This document shows, in pieces, positions 28,845-38,269 of a stretch of DNA of 64,000 bases (positions are counted from its first letter, which is position 1; each line of letters starts with the position of its first letter). Under the pieces are notes generated by a model, which made no database searches, was not told where the DNA came from, and was given only the letters and a program-made list of their open reading frames with translations. Location of the stretch: positions 1 to 64,000 of the forward strand of contig JAOMJV010000003.1 in assembly GCA_028351415.1 (NCBI GenBank), written 5' to 3'. The position numbers and the translations under genes were made by a program. The stretch is from Candidatus Nitrosopumilus sp. (GTDB taxonomy: Archaea; Thermoproteota; Nitrososphaeria; Nitrososphaerales; Nitrosopumilaceae).

Positions 28845-29261
28845 CTACTTAATCAATTTTGTAGAGTGTCTATACAGATCATGAAGATTTTCTCCATCTA
28901 GGTCTGTATTGTGCAGTATGTCCTTAAAATTATAATTTGTTTCATCCTTGGTTGTAATTTCTTCATTCTTGATATTTTCAGGAATAACTTTTAGTTTTTT
29001 TAACTGCTCTAAAACATCATTGTTGCAATTATGCCATAAATTTAACGAATCATCTGGTCCTTTACCGCTGATAAATGTCGGCATCTTTTCAATCTTTTTG
29101 TTAGTTAAAGTTAAAATTTGTTTTGCTAAAAATAATGGCTGTGTAGATACGTTTGTGAATTCCGCATAACACTTGTTGCAAACTATTATGTTGCATTCAG
29201 ATTCAACTTTTCTTAGAGTTTTATTTTGATGCTCACACTCGTACACATCTAAATTATTCAA
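28845..29261 (-). CDS. Hypothetical protein with N-terminal zinc ribbon, 138 aa
   Basis: Begins with C-E-H-Q-N and later I-V-C-N-K-C-Y-A-E-F, a ribbon-type knuckle pair like those in transcription factors, then a helical region of no known family and a W-H-N-C-N-N segment. Converges with the helicase (24 nt apart). Confidence 0.55.
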   Translation of the reverse strand: MNNLDVYECEHQNKTLRKVESECNIIVCNKCYAEFTNVSTQPLFLAKQILTLTNKKIEKMPTFISGKGPDDSLNLWHNCNNDVLEQLKKLKVIPENIKNEEITTKDETNYNFKDILHNTDLDGENLHDLYRHSTKLIK

Positions 29262-29399
29262 TACGTTTTGTTAATTTTACCTATCTTTATCTCCTTCTTA
29301 AATTATAAAAAAATATAATTTTACTATGATGTTTCCCAGGCGAGCAAACTTTTCATGATTAGTAAGATGTTTTTTTAAATTTGAATAAAAATAAAAAAA

Positions 29400-29498
29400 T
29401 TATGGGATCATCATAATTGATATGCCCATAATAATTAGAAATCCTACAAAAAGGACTGTTCGTTCTTTCTGATCCTGTAGAAGTTTCTTTTCATACAT
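29400..29498 (-). CDS. Possible 32-aa membrane peptide
   Basis: An ATG frame with a charged start (E-K-K-L-L-Q-D-Q-K-E-R) and one hydrophobic span (V-L-F-V-G-F-L-I-I-M-G-I-S-I-M-M). The charged-then-hydrophobic layout is that of a small membrane subunit. The rest of 29262-29623 is empty. Confidence 0.4.
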   Translation of the reverse strand: MYEKKLLQDQKERTVLFVGFLIIMGISIMMIP

Positions 29499-29647
29499 GT
29501 AATTTTTATTATTCAATTTAGATTTTAAAGAATGTATTTTATTTTTATAAATTTATGATATTGAATTTAATATAGTCTATTTTTAATCATTAGAACTTTT
29601 TAAAGAAAATAAAATAATCTTAAATGGACATCTTACAATATCTTGAC

Positions 29648-30316
29648 ATGGGATTGTTTGGCTTTGGTAAATCTAAAATTGATAAGAGAAAAGAAGATTG
29701 GATTATTGAGGGTAAAAATTGGTATGACCAAGGCAATTCATTAGCCAAACTAGGCAAAGACGAGGAGGCCATTGCATGCTATGACAAAACAATTAGTTTA
29801 GACTCTACGAATTGTGGTGCCTGGAATAACAAAGGTCATTCATTATCTAAACTTGGCAAGGATGAAGAATCCATAGTATGTTATAGTCAAGCAATTAGAT
29901 TAAACCCTGAAGATCTGATAGCCTGGACTGGCAAGGGTTTCGTACTAAATAAACTAGAAAGATATGACGAATCAATCGCATGTTATAATCAGGTAATTAG
30001 ATTTAACTCTGAAGATTCTAATGCATGGTTTAGCCGAGGTAATGCATTAGCACACCTAAGAAAATTTGAAGAGGCTATTGCATGTTATGATAAAACAATT
30101 AGATTGAATCCTGAAGATCTCAGGGCATTGTTTAACAAAGGTAATTCATTAGCCAACTTAAAAAAATTTGAAGAATCTATTGGATGCTTTGATGATGTAA
30201 TTAAAAAGAATCCTGAATACCCCTCTGCATTTAGATACAAAGGTGTAGCATTAAAAAAATTAGGTAGAGATGAAGAAGCCGAATATTGTTTTACAAAAGA
30301 TAAAGAACTAGAATAG
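29648..30316 (+). CDS. TPR repeat protein, 222 aa
   Basis: After an N-terminal M-G-L-F-G-F-G-K segment, five to six 34-residue tetratricopeptide repeats (W-N-N-K-G-x-S-L-x-K-L-G-K-x-E-E-x-I-x-C-Y) fill residues about 25-220. Such arrays bind partner proteins. I prefer ATG 29648 because M-G-L-F-G-F-G looks like a genuine start; the frame also opens 8 codons earlier at 29624. A Cys is kept at the same place in each repeat (A-C-Y), which suggests recent internal duplication. Confidence 0.85.
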   Translation: MGLFGFGKSKIDKRKEDWIIEGKNWYDQGNSLAKLGKDEEAIACYDKTISLDSTNCGAWNNKGHSLSKLGKDEESIVCYSQAIRLNPEDLIAWTGKGFVLNKLERYDESIACYNQVIRFNSEDSNAWFSRGNALAHLRKFEEAIACYDKTIRLNPEDLRALFNKGNSLANLKKFEESIGCFDDVIKKNPEYPSAFRYKGVALKKLGRDEEAEYCFTKDKELE

Positions 30317-30462
30317 TTTTAGAAATACACTTAAAAAATTTAGTAAATGTTCTATGAAAAATAAATCATATCAACTAAAACTATTATTGGATATCTCAAA
30401 ACAATTTTGAACTTTAATTGTTAGTGACATGTTTGTTAGTTAAGAAATTTAAATAAAATTTT

Positions 30463-30600
30463 TTATTTTTTTAATTGATCACTAGCATAATGTTCTAGAA
30501 TGTTGGGAATCCATGCATGTATGAATAATGCAATACTGATTTTCATTGCTCTTTTCCAATGATATGCATATGATACGTTGTTCTCTTCTAAATGGTTCAC
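30463..30600 (-). CDS. DUF6356-like small protein, 45 aa
   Basis: A minus-strand gene whose product reads N-H-L-E-E-N-N-V-S-Y-A-Y-H-W then A-L-F-I-H-A-W-I-P and H-Y-A-S. This follows the DUF6356 pattern H-L-x-E-x-x-x-S-Y-x-x-H ... H-A-x-x-P ... A-S, a bacterial small membrane-associated family of unknown role. GTG at 30600 (or TTG at 30606) starts it. Histidines at the conserved positions suggest a metal or haem ligand, by inference. Confidence 0.65.
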   Translation of the reverse strand: MNHLEENNVSYAYHWKRAMKISIALFIHAWIPNILEHYASDQLKK

Positions 30601-30805
30601 GATCAAATTACATTTTACTGGTATTTATCGATTTAGTTGTACTTAAGATTAGTATTATTATATTAAGTAATACTGTTTATTTAGTCGTACTTTAGAAAAA
30701 TTATTTTTAATATGTGGTACTAATTTAATGTAAAATAATTCAACTTTCTTTGTTATCATTTTTAGTAATTGTTTTTGATGGATTTTGGATATGATTTGAT
30801 TATTT

Positions 30806-32479
30806 TTATGGGTTAGCCGACGTAACTGCGCCATTTGCAGCTGAACCTACAAGAGTTGCAAATTTTGCAAGAGCGCCTGTTTTATAATTTGGTTCAGGTT
30901 TACTCCATTGCTTTCTTCTACTTTCTAACTCCTTTTCAGACACATGGATGTCCAGAGCATTTGTTTCAGTATCAATTGTAATTTTGTCACCGTTTTTGAC
31001 TAGTGCAATTGGTCCACCGACATATGCTTCTGGTGCAACATGTCCTACCATGAATCCTCTTGTACCTCCAGAAAATCTACCATCCGTTACCATTGCCACT
31101 TTCTTTCCTAACCCTTGACCCACTAGTGCTGCGGTGGTTGCCAGCATTTCCCTCATTCCTGGGCCTCCTTTTGGTCCTTCATATCTAATTACAACTACGT
31201 CGCCTTCATCAATTTCACCTTTGGATACTGCATCAAATGCGTATTCTTCTCTATCGTAAACTTTAGCACTGCCCGTAAATTTTGTCATCTCTACACCTGC
31301 TGTTTTAATTACGCCGCCTTCTGGAGCTAGACTTCCTTTTAGAATAACTGCAGTGCCAACTTCATGTAGCGGATTTTCAATTGATCTTACGACATGTTGT
31401 TCTTTATCTGGAAGTTTGATGGCGTCAAGATTTTCTTTAAGTGTTTTACCAGTAACTGTCATGCAATCTCCATGCAGTAATCCCTTTTCTAATAATTTTT
31501 TTAACACAAATGGTATGCCTCCAATTTTATCCAATGATTCCATTACGTAATTTCCTCCAGGCTTCATATCAGCTAAATGTGGTGTTTTCTTTCTAATTCT
31601 TTCAAAATCATCGTATGTCAAATCAATATTTACCTCATTTGCAAGTGCAAGCAAATGCAATATTCCGTTTGTTGAACCTCCAACTGAATTTAACATCATT
31701 ATTGCATTTTCAAATGCTTCAAAAGTTAAGATTTCTCTTGGTCTGATGTTCATCTCTAAAAGTTTAGCACATGCAACACCTGAATCATATACCATTGTAT
31801 TTCGTCTGTCATCTTCTGCTGGAGGGCTGGCACTACCAGGTAATGCCAAACCAATGGCTTCTGAAATTGATGCCATGGTGTTTGCAGTAAACATTCCTCC
31901 ACATGATCCTGCATTTGGACATGCTACATTTTCAATATTTTTTAAATCTTCTAGTGATAATTTTCCTGCATCGTAAGCTCCTACAGCTTCGTAAACGTCT
32001 ACAACTGTGAGTTCTTTTCCATCTAACATTCCTGGCTTAATTGTTCCGCCATAAACGAATACTGATGGAATGTTTAATCTTGCCATTGCCATCATAGTTC
32101 CAGGCAAACTTTTGTCACACCCTGCAATGCCGACTAGTGCATCATACTGATGTGCTCTCACCATTAATTCAATTGAATCTGCAATTACTTCTCTAGATAC
32201 CAGAGATGATTTCATACCTTCATGCCCCATTGCAATTCCGTCACTTACTGCAATTGTTGAAAATTCTCTAGGAGTTGCACCACCGTCTGAGACTCCACGT
32301 TTAGCTTCTAAAGCTAATTGTGGAAGATGGATGTTACACGGGGTTGCCTCGTTACCTGTATGACAAACTCCTATGAATTGTTTGGATAAATCATTATCTG
32401 TAAGTCCCATAGCCTTGTACATGGCTCTGTGTGGGGATCTAGCAGTACCCTCTACTACATTTCTGCTAGATATTTCCAT
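30806..32479 (-). CDS. ilvD: Dihydroxy-acid dehydratase
   Basis: Dehydrates 2,3-dihydroxy-isovalerate and its homologue in valine, leucine and isoleucine synthesis. The 557 residues match the family. Fe-S ligand cysteines are seen in [12 protein letters not shown] and [14 protein letters not shown], with a third near the N-terminus in [12 protein letters not shown]. The C-terminal [20 protein letters not shown] block is intact. ATG at 32479. It stands alone; no other ilv gene is adjacent. Confidence 0.95.
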   Translation of the reverse strand: MEISSRNVVEGTARSPHRAMYKAMGLTDNDLSKQFIGVCHTGNEATPCNIHLPQLALEAKRGVSDGGATPREFSTIAVSDGIAMGHEGMKSSLVSREVIADSIELMVRAHQYDALVGIAGCDKSLPGTMMAMARLNIPSVFVYGGTIKPGMLDGKELTVVDVYEAVGAYDAGKLSLEDLKNIENVACPNAGSCGGMFTANTMASISEAIGLALPGSASPPAEDDRRNTMVYDSGVACAKLLEMNIRPREILTFEAFENAIMMLNSVGGSTNGILHLLALANEVNIDLTYDDFERIRKKTPHLADMKPGGNYVMESLDKIGGIPFVLKKLLEKGLLHGDCMTVTGKTLKENLDAIKLPDKEQHVVRSIENPLHEVGTAVILKGSLAPEGGVIKTAGVEMTKFTGSAKVYDREEYAFDAVSKGEIDEGDVVVIRYEGPKGGPGMREMLATTAALVGQGLGKKVAMVTDGRFSGGTRGFMVGHVAPEAYVGGPIALVKNGDKITIDTETNALDIHVSEKELESRRKQWSKPEPNYKTGALAKFATLVGSAANGAVTSANP

Positions 32480-32602
32480 AATAGATTATTTTTAAATCCG
32501 TATAATTTAGAGTTTTTTAAAATTATTTCAAAATGGTTTGCTTCTGGAATCTTTTTTTGTACATAGCATAACGCTTAAGTTAAAATAAAATTGCTAAATT
32601 TC

Positions 32603-32752
32603 ATGTTGTTTACGATTCATAAATTGAAATGTGATAATGGACATAGAACAAATGCTGTTGTATTGGATGGATATACTCTAGAAGAGACACTAGAAAAATT
32701 TCCACTTAGAAGTACATGTAAGAGCTGTTGTTTGCTATTACACAAATGTTAG
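32603..32752 (+). CDS. Small zinc-knuckle protein, 49 aa
   Basis: ATG-started gene with K-C-D-N-G-H-R near residue 10 and T-C-K-S-C-C-L-L-L-H-K-C at the end, giving a split C-H / C-C-C site. The middle (V-V-L-D-G-Y-T-L-E-E-T-L) looks like a strand-helix. Divergent from ilvD. Confidence 0.6.
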   Translation: MLFTIHKLKCDNGHRTNAVVLDGYTLEETLEKFPLRSTCKSCCLLLHKC

Positions 32753-32804
32753 TTTTTTTTATAAATTTCATTCATTTAAATTGTAAATGCTAAATTATGT
32801 TCAT

Positions 32805-33023
32805 ATGAGCGATACGCCAAAAATTGAACAAAAAGCCCTTCAATGCCCTGTCTGCAAAAGTGACAAAGCAATGATTGTAGGTGAAAATGTAAAATTGGGT
32901 GGAAAATTTGAAGACAAAGAATTTCTAACTACCGAATTAACTGTTTTACGTTGCACTAAATGTGGATATTACATGCTATTTGATAAAATGGCACAGTTTA
33001 CTACCAAAGAAGAATCCAAATAA
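32805..33023 (+). CDS. Zinc-ribbon protein, 72 aa
   Basis: Cysteine pairs C-P-V-C-K and C-T-K-C-G-Y frame a strand-rich middle, the classic nucleic-acid zinc ribbon. The ATG at 32805 (M-S-D-T-P-K-I-E-Q) is preferred to the in-frame ATG at 32787, whose extra residues look like leader sequence. Confidence 0.7.
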   Translation: MSDTPKIEQKALQCPVCKSDKAMIVGENVKLGGKFEDKEFLTTELTVLRCTKCGYYMLFDKMAQFTTKEESK

Positions 33024-33033
33024 TTGATAATTT

Positions 33034-33180
33034 CTAGTTTACAGGTTGAATTCTTCTAACATTTTTCCTATATTCTTCATTTTGAAAATGCTCTTCACAT
33101 ACCAACCAAATTAACTCATTATCGTCTCTTTTTCTAAATTCTATAAAGTATTTTTCAGGATTGTCGCAACATCTTTTCAT
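33034..33180 (-). CDS. Small zinc-finger-like protein, 48 aa
   Basis: Minus-strand gene with M-K-R-C-C-D-N-P at the start and L-V-C-E-E-H-F-Q in the middle, a CC...C-H site. The tail is basic (Y-R-K-N-V-R-R-I). ATG at 33180. It lies 42 nt after the membrane-protein gene on the same strand. Confidence 0.55.
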   Translation of the reverse strand: MKRCCDNPEKYFIEFRKRDDNELIWLVCEEHFQNEEYRKNVRRIQPVN

Positions 33181-33222
33181 CGTTATCACAATTGAATATA
33201 TTAGTCAGAATAAAAAATTTTC

Positions 33223-33819
33223 TTATTTCATAATCTCTTGATTATCTAACTGTGTCTGGTATTCTTGAATCTGCTCATCTGTTTCTCCGCCAAATGTTAT
33301 CAGAATTCTATCATCCTCCACAATGTTATAGTTTCTTATGTCTGACATAGCTTCCCCGTTGATGAAATACTTTAGTGAATACTCGTCAGTCGTACAAAAT
33401 GCCTTTCCATCAGGGAAAACATAGCATTGATCGTCTAATCCTATTGACAATGAATTAAAGAGATACTCCAAATCCACACCTGTTGCGTGTTTGTGAATAG
33501 TTGTACCGTCTCGAGATTCAAAATGTATCCATGGAGATTTAATTTGATAAGCTGGTGCTGAAAAATCAAATTCATCACCAAATATTTTTACTAAAATTGC
33601 TGCATGTGCGTGCTCACTTCCTAGTGCACCTGCATTCTCTGGGCCTCCTGGAGCTTCAACTGTCATGTTTAAAAATAGTATCACTGCATACCCTACAATT
33701 ACTGCAATTACTGATAACACTGCTATTGCAATTAACGTTTCTTTTTTCTTTGCAGCTGAGTGTTTCGTGGCATAATTGTCACGTTTAATTTCACGCTCTT
33801 TTCTATCTTTTCGACCCAT
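33223..33819 (-). CDS. Membrane-anchored His-rich conserved protein, 198 aa
   Basis: A basic cytosolic start (R-K-D-R-K-E-R-E-I-K-R), one membrane span (L-I-A-I-A-V-L-S-V-I-A-V-I-V-G-Y), then an outer domain with S-E-H-A-H-A-A, W-I-H-F-E-S and I-H-K-H-A-T-G, and two cysteines (Q-C-Y-V and F-C-T-T) that could form a disulfide. The histidines suggest a metal site outside the membrane. No named family; it appears typical of this lineage. Confidence 0.65.
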   Translation of the reverse strand: MGRKDRKEREIKRDNYATKHSAAKKKETLIAIAVLSVIAVIVGYAVILFLNMTVEAPGGPENAGALGSEHAHAAILVKIFGDEFDFSAPAYQIKSPWIHFESRDGTTIHKHATGVDLEYLFNSLSIGLDDQCYVFPDGKAFCTTDEYSLKYFINGEAMSDIRNYNIVEDDRILITFGGETDEQIQEYQTQLDNQEIMK

Positions 33820-33897
33820 GAATGTTCAAACTGTGAAATTACCCCTATTAAAACACATAATAAAAACAATAAATAAAATTGAAAAACAGGATTTGGT

Positions 33898-34305
33898 ATG
33901 GCATGCATTTTTTGTGATATTTTAGATGGAAAACGAGATGGTCATCTTGTGTATGAGGATGAAGATCATATTGCCTTTTTAGATAAATATCCTATTGATG
34001 ATGGACATACGTTAGTAATTCCAAAAAAACACCATGGAAGAATTACGGATATGGATTCAGACAATGTTGGAAAAATCTTTTCAATAGTGCCTAAAATCGC
34101 AAAAGCCGTATTGATAGGATCTGGTGCAGATGCATTTAGTTTAGCTCAAAACAACGGCAAGGCTGCAAAACAAATTATCCCTCACGTACACATTCACATT
34201 ATTCCTAGATATAACAATAAAGGAACACAATGGACAAAGCGTCAAATTCCAACTGATGAGGTGTTGTCTAAACTTGCAGTAAAAATTCGTGCAGCCCTTA
34301 TTTAG
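33898..34305 (+). CDS. HIT-family nucleotide hydrolase/transferase
   Basis: A 135-residue HIT protein; hydrolyses or transfers nucleotides from phosphoramidate or dinucleotide substrates. The N-terminal C-I-F-C-D-I-L-D-G zinc pair and the histidine triad HVHIHIIPR are both present, with the conserved S-L-A-Q-N-N-G-K-A-A before it. ATG at 33898. It converges on prf1 with an 8-nt overlap of the 3' ends. Confidence 0.9.
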   Translation: MACIFCDILDGKRDGHLVYEDEDHIAFLDKYPIDDGHTLVIPKKHHGRITDMDSDNVGKIFSIVPKIAKAVLIGSGADAFSLAQNNGKAAKQIIPHVHIHIIPRYNNKGTQWTKRQIPTDEVLSKLAVKIRAALI

Positions 34306-35578
34306 AATGGCCAGGGTTATATCTTAAAATCGCTCCAACTTTTCCAAGACTTGCAAGCATACTTCCGTGCTCTGCACTTCCAGAAATAACTTCTAATTGT
34401 GATCCTGTTTTTGCTGCAATTATTTCCAAGTAATCCACAATATCTTGTTCGTTAACTTCCTTGTCCATCGCATTACATTCTGGACAAGGTTTGTTTTTGT
34501 ATTCTGTCTTTTTTGGAATTACCATTTGTCTTTCCACAATATCTTCTTCAATGTTTTTGCAGCGCTTACATTCTGCTTCCACTCTATGTAGATTGGTGTT
34601 ATCTGTAATCATTAAAATTTTAACCACATTATTTTTTAAATATCCTATGACTTCTTGTAATCCGTATGATCCTTTTCCCGTGTTAGTGTTTACTTCTCTG
34701 AATAGATTTTCTATCATTTTTTTCTCTTCGACCAGTCTAAAATTTCCTAAAATATCTCCTGATTTTGAAAATGCCTCTCTAATTCCTTCAGCACCTGCAT
34801 AACCCGAATCAATTGTATTGATGATGTTATTTTGCAATCTGTATTCCAAGTAATTGCCATTTATGAAATCCTCTTTTGTTGGTCCTGGACCTGAAATTAT
34901 TAGTCCTTTAACTGGATAGATATCGATAAAATATTCTCTTGTAGTTTGTGCAACTCTGTTGTAAAAATAACTTAATTCCATTTCTCTTAATTTTTGAAAT
35001 CTTTTTGCCGACTGACCTCCCTGTCTGTGTTTGCCTGCTACTCCTGAACCTGTTTGGGATAATACTTCAATCTTATCTCCGTACAATAATCCCCAACCTG
35101 CATCTTTTGCATCAATTGCTAAAAACCCAATAAGGTTGTCATCCTTTAGCATATCTTTTAAAATATCTACATGAAAATGATCATCGCATCTGTAGAGGTA
35201 CTGATTCAAATCTTTTGGCGGATCAATTTCCCATACTGTAACTACCTCGCTTCCCAATGGTCCTCCTTCTTCTGAAGGCAGTGCTCCGCAAAACATTACC
35301 AATCCCCTTTGAGGTGTTTTTTTGTATAGCTTTAATCTTTGAACAACTTTACCCAGAGAATCAACTACATGGGATCTTGTAAGATCAGACTTTATGTTGT
35401 CCGCAGTTCCTTGTTCTTGTTGAAGTGAACTGATAATTTCGTGAAGTTGTTTTCCCTTTGGAATGTATACTGTAATTAATTCTGTACCTCTACCTGATTT
35501 TTTAGATAATTCTTCTAATGTTTTTCTAATTTTATAGAGCTTAACTGAGTCCTGCTTTTCTATATTTATCTTAGCCAT
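34298..35578 (-). CDS. prf1: Peptide chain release factor aRF1
   Basis: Recognises all three stop codons and triggers release of the finished protein. The stop-reading motif NIKS (about residues 62-65) and the catalytic GGQ in KHRQGGQSAKRF are intact. The C-terminal domain has two zinc-type pairs (C-K-R-C and C-P-E-C). 426 residues is normal for archaeal aRF1. ATG at 35578. Confidence 0.95.
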   Translation of the reverse strand: MAKINIEKQDSVKLYKIRKTLEELSKKSGRGTELITVYIPKGKQLHEIISSLQQEQGTADNIKSDLTRSHVVDSLGKVVQRLKLYKKTPQRGLVMFCGALPSEEGGPLGSEVVTVWEIDPPKDLNQYLYRCDDHFHVDILKDMLKDDNLIGFLAIDAKDAGWGLLYGDKIEVLSQTGSGVAGKHRQGGQSAKRFQKLREMELSYFYNRVAQTTREYFIDIYPVKGLIISGPGPTKEDFINGNYLEYRLQNNIINTIDSGYAGAEGIREAFSKSGDILGNFRLVEEKKMIENLFREVNTNTGKGSYGLQEVIGYLKNNVVKILMITDNTNLHRVEAECKRCKNIEEDIVERQMVIPKKTEYKNKPCPECNAMDKEVNEQDIVDYLEIIAAKTGSQLEVISGSAEHGSMLASLGKVGAILRYNPGHSK

Positions 35579-35766
35579 TCACTGTTTATCCTTATTATCG
35601 GATATTAATCCATATGGATTTAATTTCTAATTTACACATTAGCACTCATTAAAATATAAAATAATATTCTTGAAATATCATTTTGATCTAAATTATATAA
35701 TTTTAGTCACAAATAATGATGTGATTTTAGGTGATAATCTTTTCAATCTACCATAATCGTGATTTC

Positions 35767-36063
35767 CTACTTTTGACACCTAGAACTTCCACATCTTATA
35801 CAATAATTCTTTTTTTTATCAAATCTTAATTCTCCACACTTGATACATTCACTAAAATCCATATCTAGAAATTCTTTCTGCAAACTGTCTGCTTTACTGT
35901 CTATTCTTTCTTTTCTTATTATCCAAATTGCACCCACAAATGTAACGGAGCCAAAAATTAACCATGCACTTCCCAAGGTTTGGATAAACAACATCATGAA
36001 CATCATTCCAAGTGAAACTAGTCCATAACCTATTATGATTAAACTAAAATTATGTACTTTCAT
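35767..36063 (-). CDS. Two-span membrane protein with C-terminal zinc ribbon, 98 aa
   Basis: Two membrane spans (F-S-L-I-I-I-G-Y-G-L-V-S-L-G and A-W-L-I-F-G-S-V-T-F-V-G-A-I-W) followed by a cytosolic ribbon C-I-K-C-G-E-L-R-F-D then C-I-R-C-G. The same C-x2-C-G-E-L-R-F-D phrase occurs in the small protein at 38047-38184. Start taken at ATG 36063; the frame also opens 3 codons earlier. Confidence 0.65.
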   Translation of the reverse strand: MKVHNFSLIIIGYGLVSLGMMFMMLFIQTLGSAWLIFGSVTFVGAIWIIRKERIDSKADSLQKEFLDMDFSECIKCGELRFDKKKNYCIRCGSSRCQK

Positions 36064-36154
36064 AACTTGCAAAGGGAGTATCTCTTGATAGTTGTTTCTC
36101 CATAAATCCTGGAAGAAAATTAGATAAACAATACTTGTATATCTAATACGGATA

Positions 36155-38026
36155 ATGATTTTGATGTTTACTAAAAAGAAACCCTTCTTTTTACTGGTAC
36201 TTGCTATTTCACTTGCATTTTATGGTTCTGTAATTCCTTCTTCATATTCCGATAATCATCCAACTGCTGCAATCACATATTCTGAATCGGGCCCTTACAA
36301 ATCTGGTGATGAAATAACTATCACTGCAACATTTAGCGAGGCAGTAGCTGACTCACCTGTTCCAAAAATTGCAATAACTGGTTCAAATGCAGTATCTGCA
36401 ACTGTAATGACAAAGACATCTACTACTGTGTACACATATGCTCATACTGTGGATCATGGTTCAGGTAATGCGTCTGTTGTAATGTCCGTAGCTAAAGATG
36501 TAGCAGGAAATGCAATAACTGCAACTCCAACATCTGGCGCAACATTTGTAGTTGATAATAAATCCTCATCTCAATATCAACATCCTCCTCACATTCATGA
36601 TGAAGTAACAGTATCAATTAATTCTGATGACACATTTGTTTTAGATGTCAAAGATACCGACATCACAAATATTTCTGCAAATGTTGGAGATATCATCAAG
36701 ATTACAATTAGTGTAGGTGATAATGAAATAGTAGAACAAATATCTCCAATCACCTTAGTTACAAATTTTGCAAAAAAACCTAGCGATATGAATAATTATT
36801 TTGGAACTAATACATTGAATGGTCAAACCGGACTCTCCGTTTATGAATTGAATCAAAATGAAACTGATCAAAGTTATTCATATGGCGAACTCTTGACTTG
36901 GAATGACTCAACTCAAATAATACGTGATAGAGTTTTAACCAATCATGATGATGTTGGACCACTATTAAAGAATGAACAGGAATTAGTCATAAAATATTCC
37001 GTGATTGCCAACAATGTATCCGAACAAACCCCTGTAATGGTAAAAATGATGGATGATGTTTACATGGAAACCATTATTGTTCTACCATTCACATTAGAAA
37101 TATTGCCAAACTTGAGTGAAAATTTAAGTGAAGGGGCAGCCCAAGAAATTGAATCTTCCGTAAATGACAAGTCAGAATTTTTTATAAAATCTGATAAATC
37201 AGCATATGTGCACGGAAACAAAGTTGTGATAACGGGTCAGATTCCAATAGATGATTTTGATCCAAAACAAGCACAACATATTGAATTTTCCCTTACGTCC
37301 CCTGAAAACCAAAGTATTGTCAAAGGCGAATTTGCACCTCAACTAGACGGGTCATTTGCATATGATACATTTGCAATGGATGCAATTTGGAAAACAGACG
37401 GGGATTACATTTTTAATTTTAATTTTGATTCAATTAACTCCAACTTAGTAATTTCATATGACAACACTGAATTTGAAATTTCTAACATAGAATCAGTTGT
37501 CACTCCGCCAGTTGTCACTCCGCCAGTTGTCACTCCGCCAGTTGTCACTCCGCCAGTTGTAGAAGAAAAAATGATTGAAAAAATATTGCCAACATGTGGA
37601 ACTGGAACTGAGGATGTAAATGGAATTTGCCAGGTGATACAAACTGAAGAGAAATCAAAAGGCGGCGGCTGTCTAATCGCAACTGCAGCATACGGCTCTG
37701 AAATGTCACCTCAAGTTCAGATGCTCAGAGAGATTCGTGACAACCATCTGATGAACACGGAATCCGGCTCGGCATTCATGAGCGCATTCAACAGCGTCTA
37801 TTACTCATTCTCACCGGCAATCGCCGACATGGAAAGACAAAGTCCGATGTTCAAGGAAGTTGTAAAGGTCGGACTGACACCGATGCTCTCGTTATTGACA
37901 ATCATGGAGAACGCAAACTCTGAGTCAGAGGTTCTGGGACTCGGACTGTCCGTAATCGCACTAAACCTTGGAATGTACCTTGCAGTTCCAGCTGCAGTGA
38001 TTGTCGGAATTAGAAAGAGAATCTGA
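36155..38026 (+). CDS. Secreted surface protein with PVVTP repeats and CFI-box-type C-terminus
   Basis: A 623-residue exported protein. Signal peptide ends after residue 30 or so; residues about 35-130 form an Ig-like domain (S-G-D-E-I-T-I-T-A-T-F-S), then beta-rich domains to about 440, a P-V-V-T-P linker of four 5-residue repeats, and a C-terminal part opening with G-G-G-C-L-I-A-T-A-A-Y-G-S (CFI-box-like) and ending in a membrane span with a basic tail. It is probably anchored in the cell envelope. The last 120 codons are far richer in G and C than the rest. ATG 36164 is an alternative start. Confidence 0.75.
   Translation: MILMFTKKKPFFLLVLAISLAFYGSVIPSSYSDNHPTAAITYSESGPYKSGDEITITATFSEAVADSPVPKIAITGSNAVSATVMTKTSTTVYTYAHTVDHGSGNASVVMSVAKDVAGNAITATPTSGATFVVDNKSSSQYQHPPHIHDEVTVSINSDDTFVLDVKDTDITNISANVGDIIKITISVGDNEIVEQISPITLVTNFAKKPSDMNNYFGTNTLNGQTGLSVYELNQNETDQSYSYGELLTWNDSTQIIRDRVLTNHDDVGPLLKNEQELVIKYSVIANNVSEQTPVMVKMMDDVYMETIIVLPFTLEILPNLSENLSEGAAQEIESSVNDKSEFFIKSDKSAYVHGNKVVITGQIPIDDFDPKQAQHIEFSLTSPENQSIVKGEFAPQLDGSFAYDTFAMDAIWKTDGDYIFNFNFDSINSNLVISYDNTEFEISNIESVVTPPVVTPPVVTPPVVTPPVVEEKMIEKILPTCGTGTEDVNGICQVIQTEEKSKGGGCLIATAAYGSEMSPQVQMLREIRDNHLMNTESGSAFMSAFNSVYYSFSPAIADMERQSPMFKEVVKVGLTPMLSLLTIMENANSESEVLGLGLSVIALNLGMYLAVPAAVIVGIRKRI
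37496..37560 (+). repeat. 15-bp coding repeats (PVVTP linker)
   Basis: Four tandem, identical copies of GTTGTCACTCCGCCA plus a partial fifth, encoding a Val/Thr/Pro linker. Exact DNA identity points to recent expansion by slippage, and copy number should vary between strains. Confidence 0.9.
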
Positions 38027-38046
38027 ATATTTGGTCTACTATAAGA

Positions 38047-38184
38047 CTAACCCTGATACCCTTCACTACCGCAACTTCCGCAACGATTAACGTGTTTATC
38101 GAATCTTAATTCCCCGCATTTGACACATCTAGTAAAAACCATGTCATGTTTACAGCATACTTTGTAAAAAACATCTCTCTTCAT
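38047..38184 (-). CDS. Small double zinc-ribbon protein, 45 aa
   Basis: Cysteine sets C-C-K-H, C-V-K-C-G-E-L-R-F-D and C-G-S-C-G. The middle phrase repeats that of the membrane protein at 35767-36063, so the two are related at the ribbon. ATG at 38184. Confidence 0.65.
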   Translation of the reverse strand: MKRDVFYKVCCKHDMVFTRCVKCGELRFDKHVNRCGSCGSEGYQG

Positions 38185-38269
38185 GTTATTTGCTGAAACA
38201 GAAATCTCTTTTTTTAAAATCAAGTTATGTTTTATAAAACAAAATTCAGCGTTATGTTGCTCAACTATC

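Noticed and set aside
37496-37560. Tandem repeats as a possible CRISPR-like array
   Set aside because: They are 15-bp head-to-tail units inside a coding frame with no spacers.
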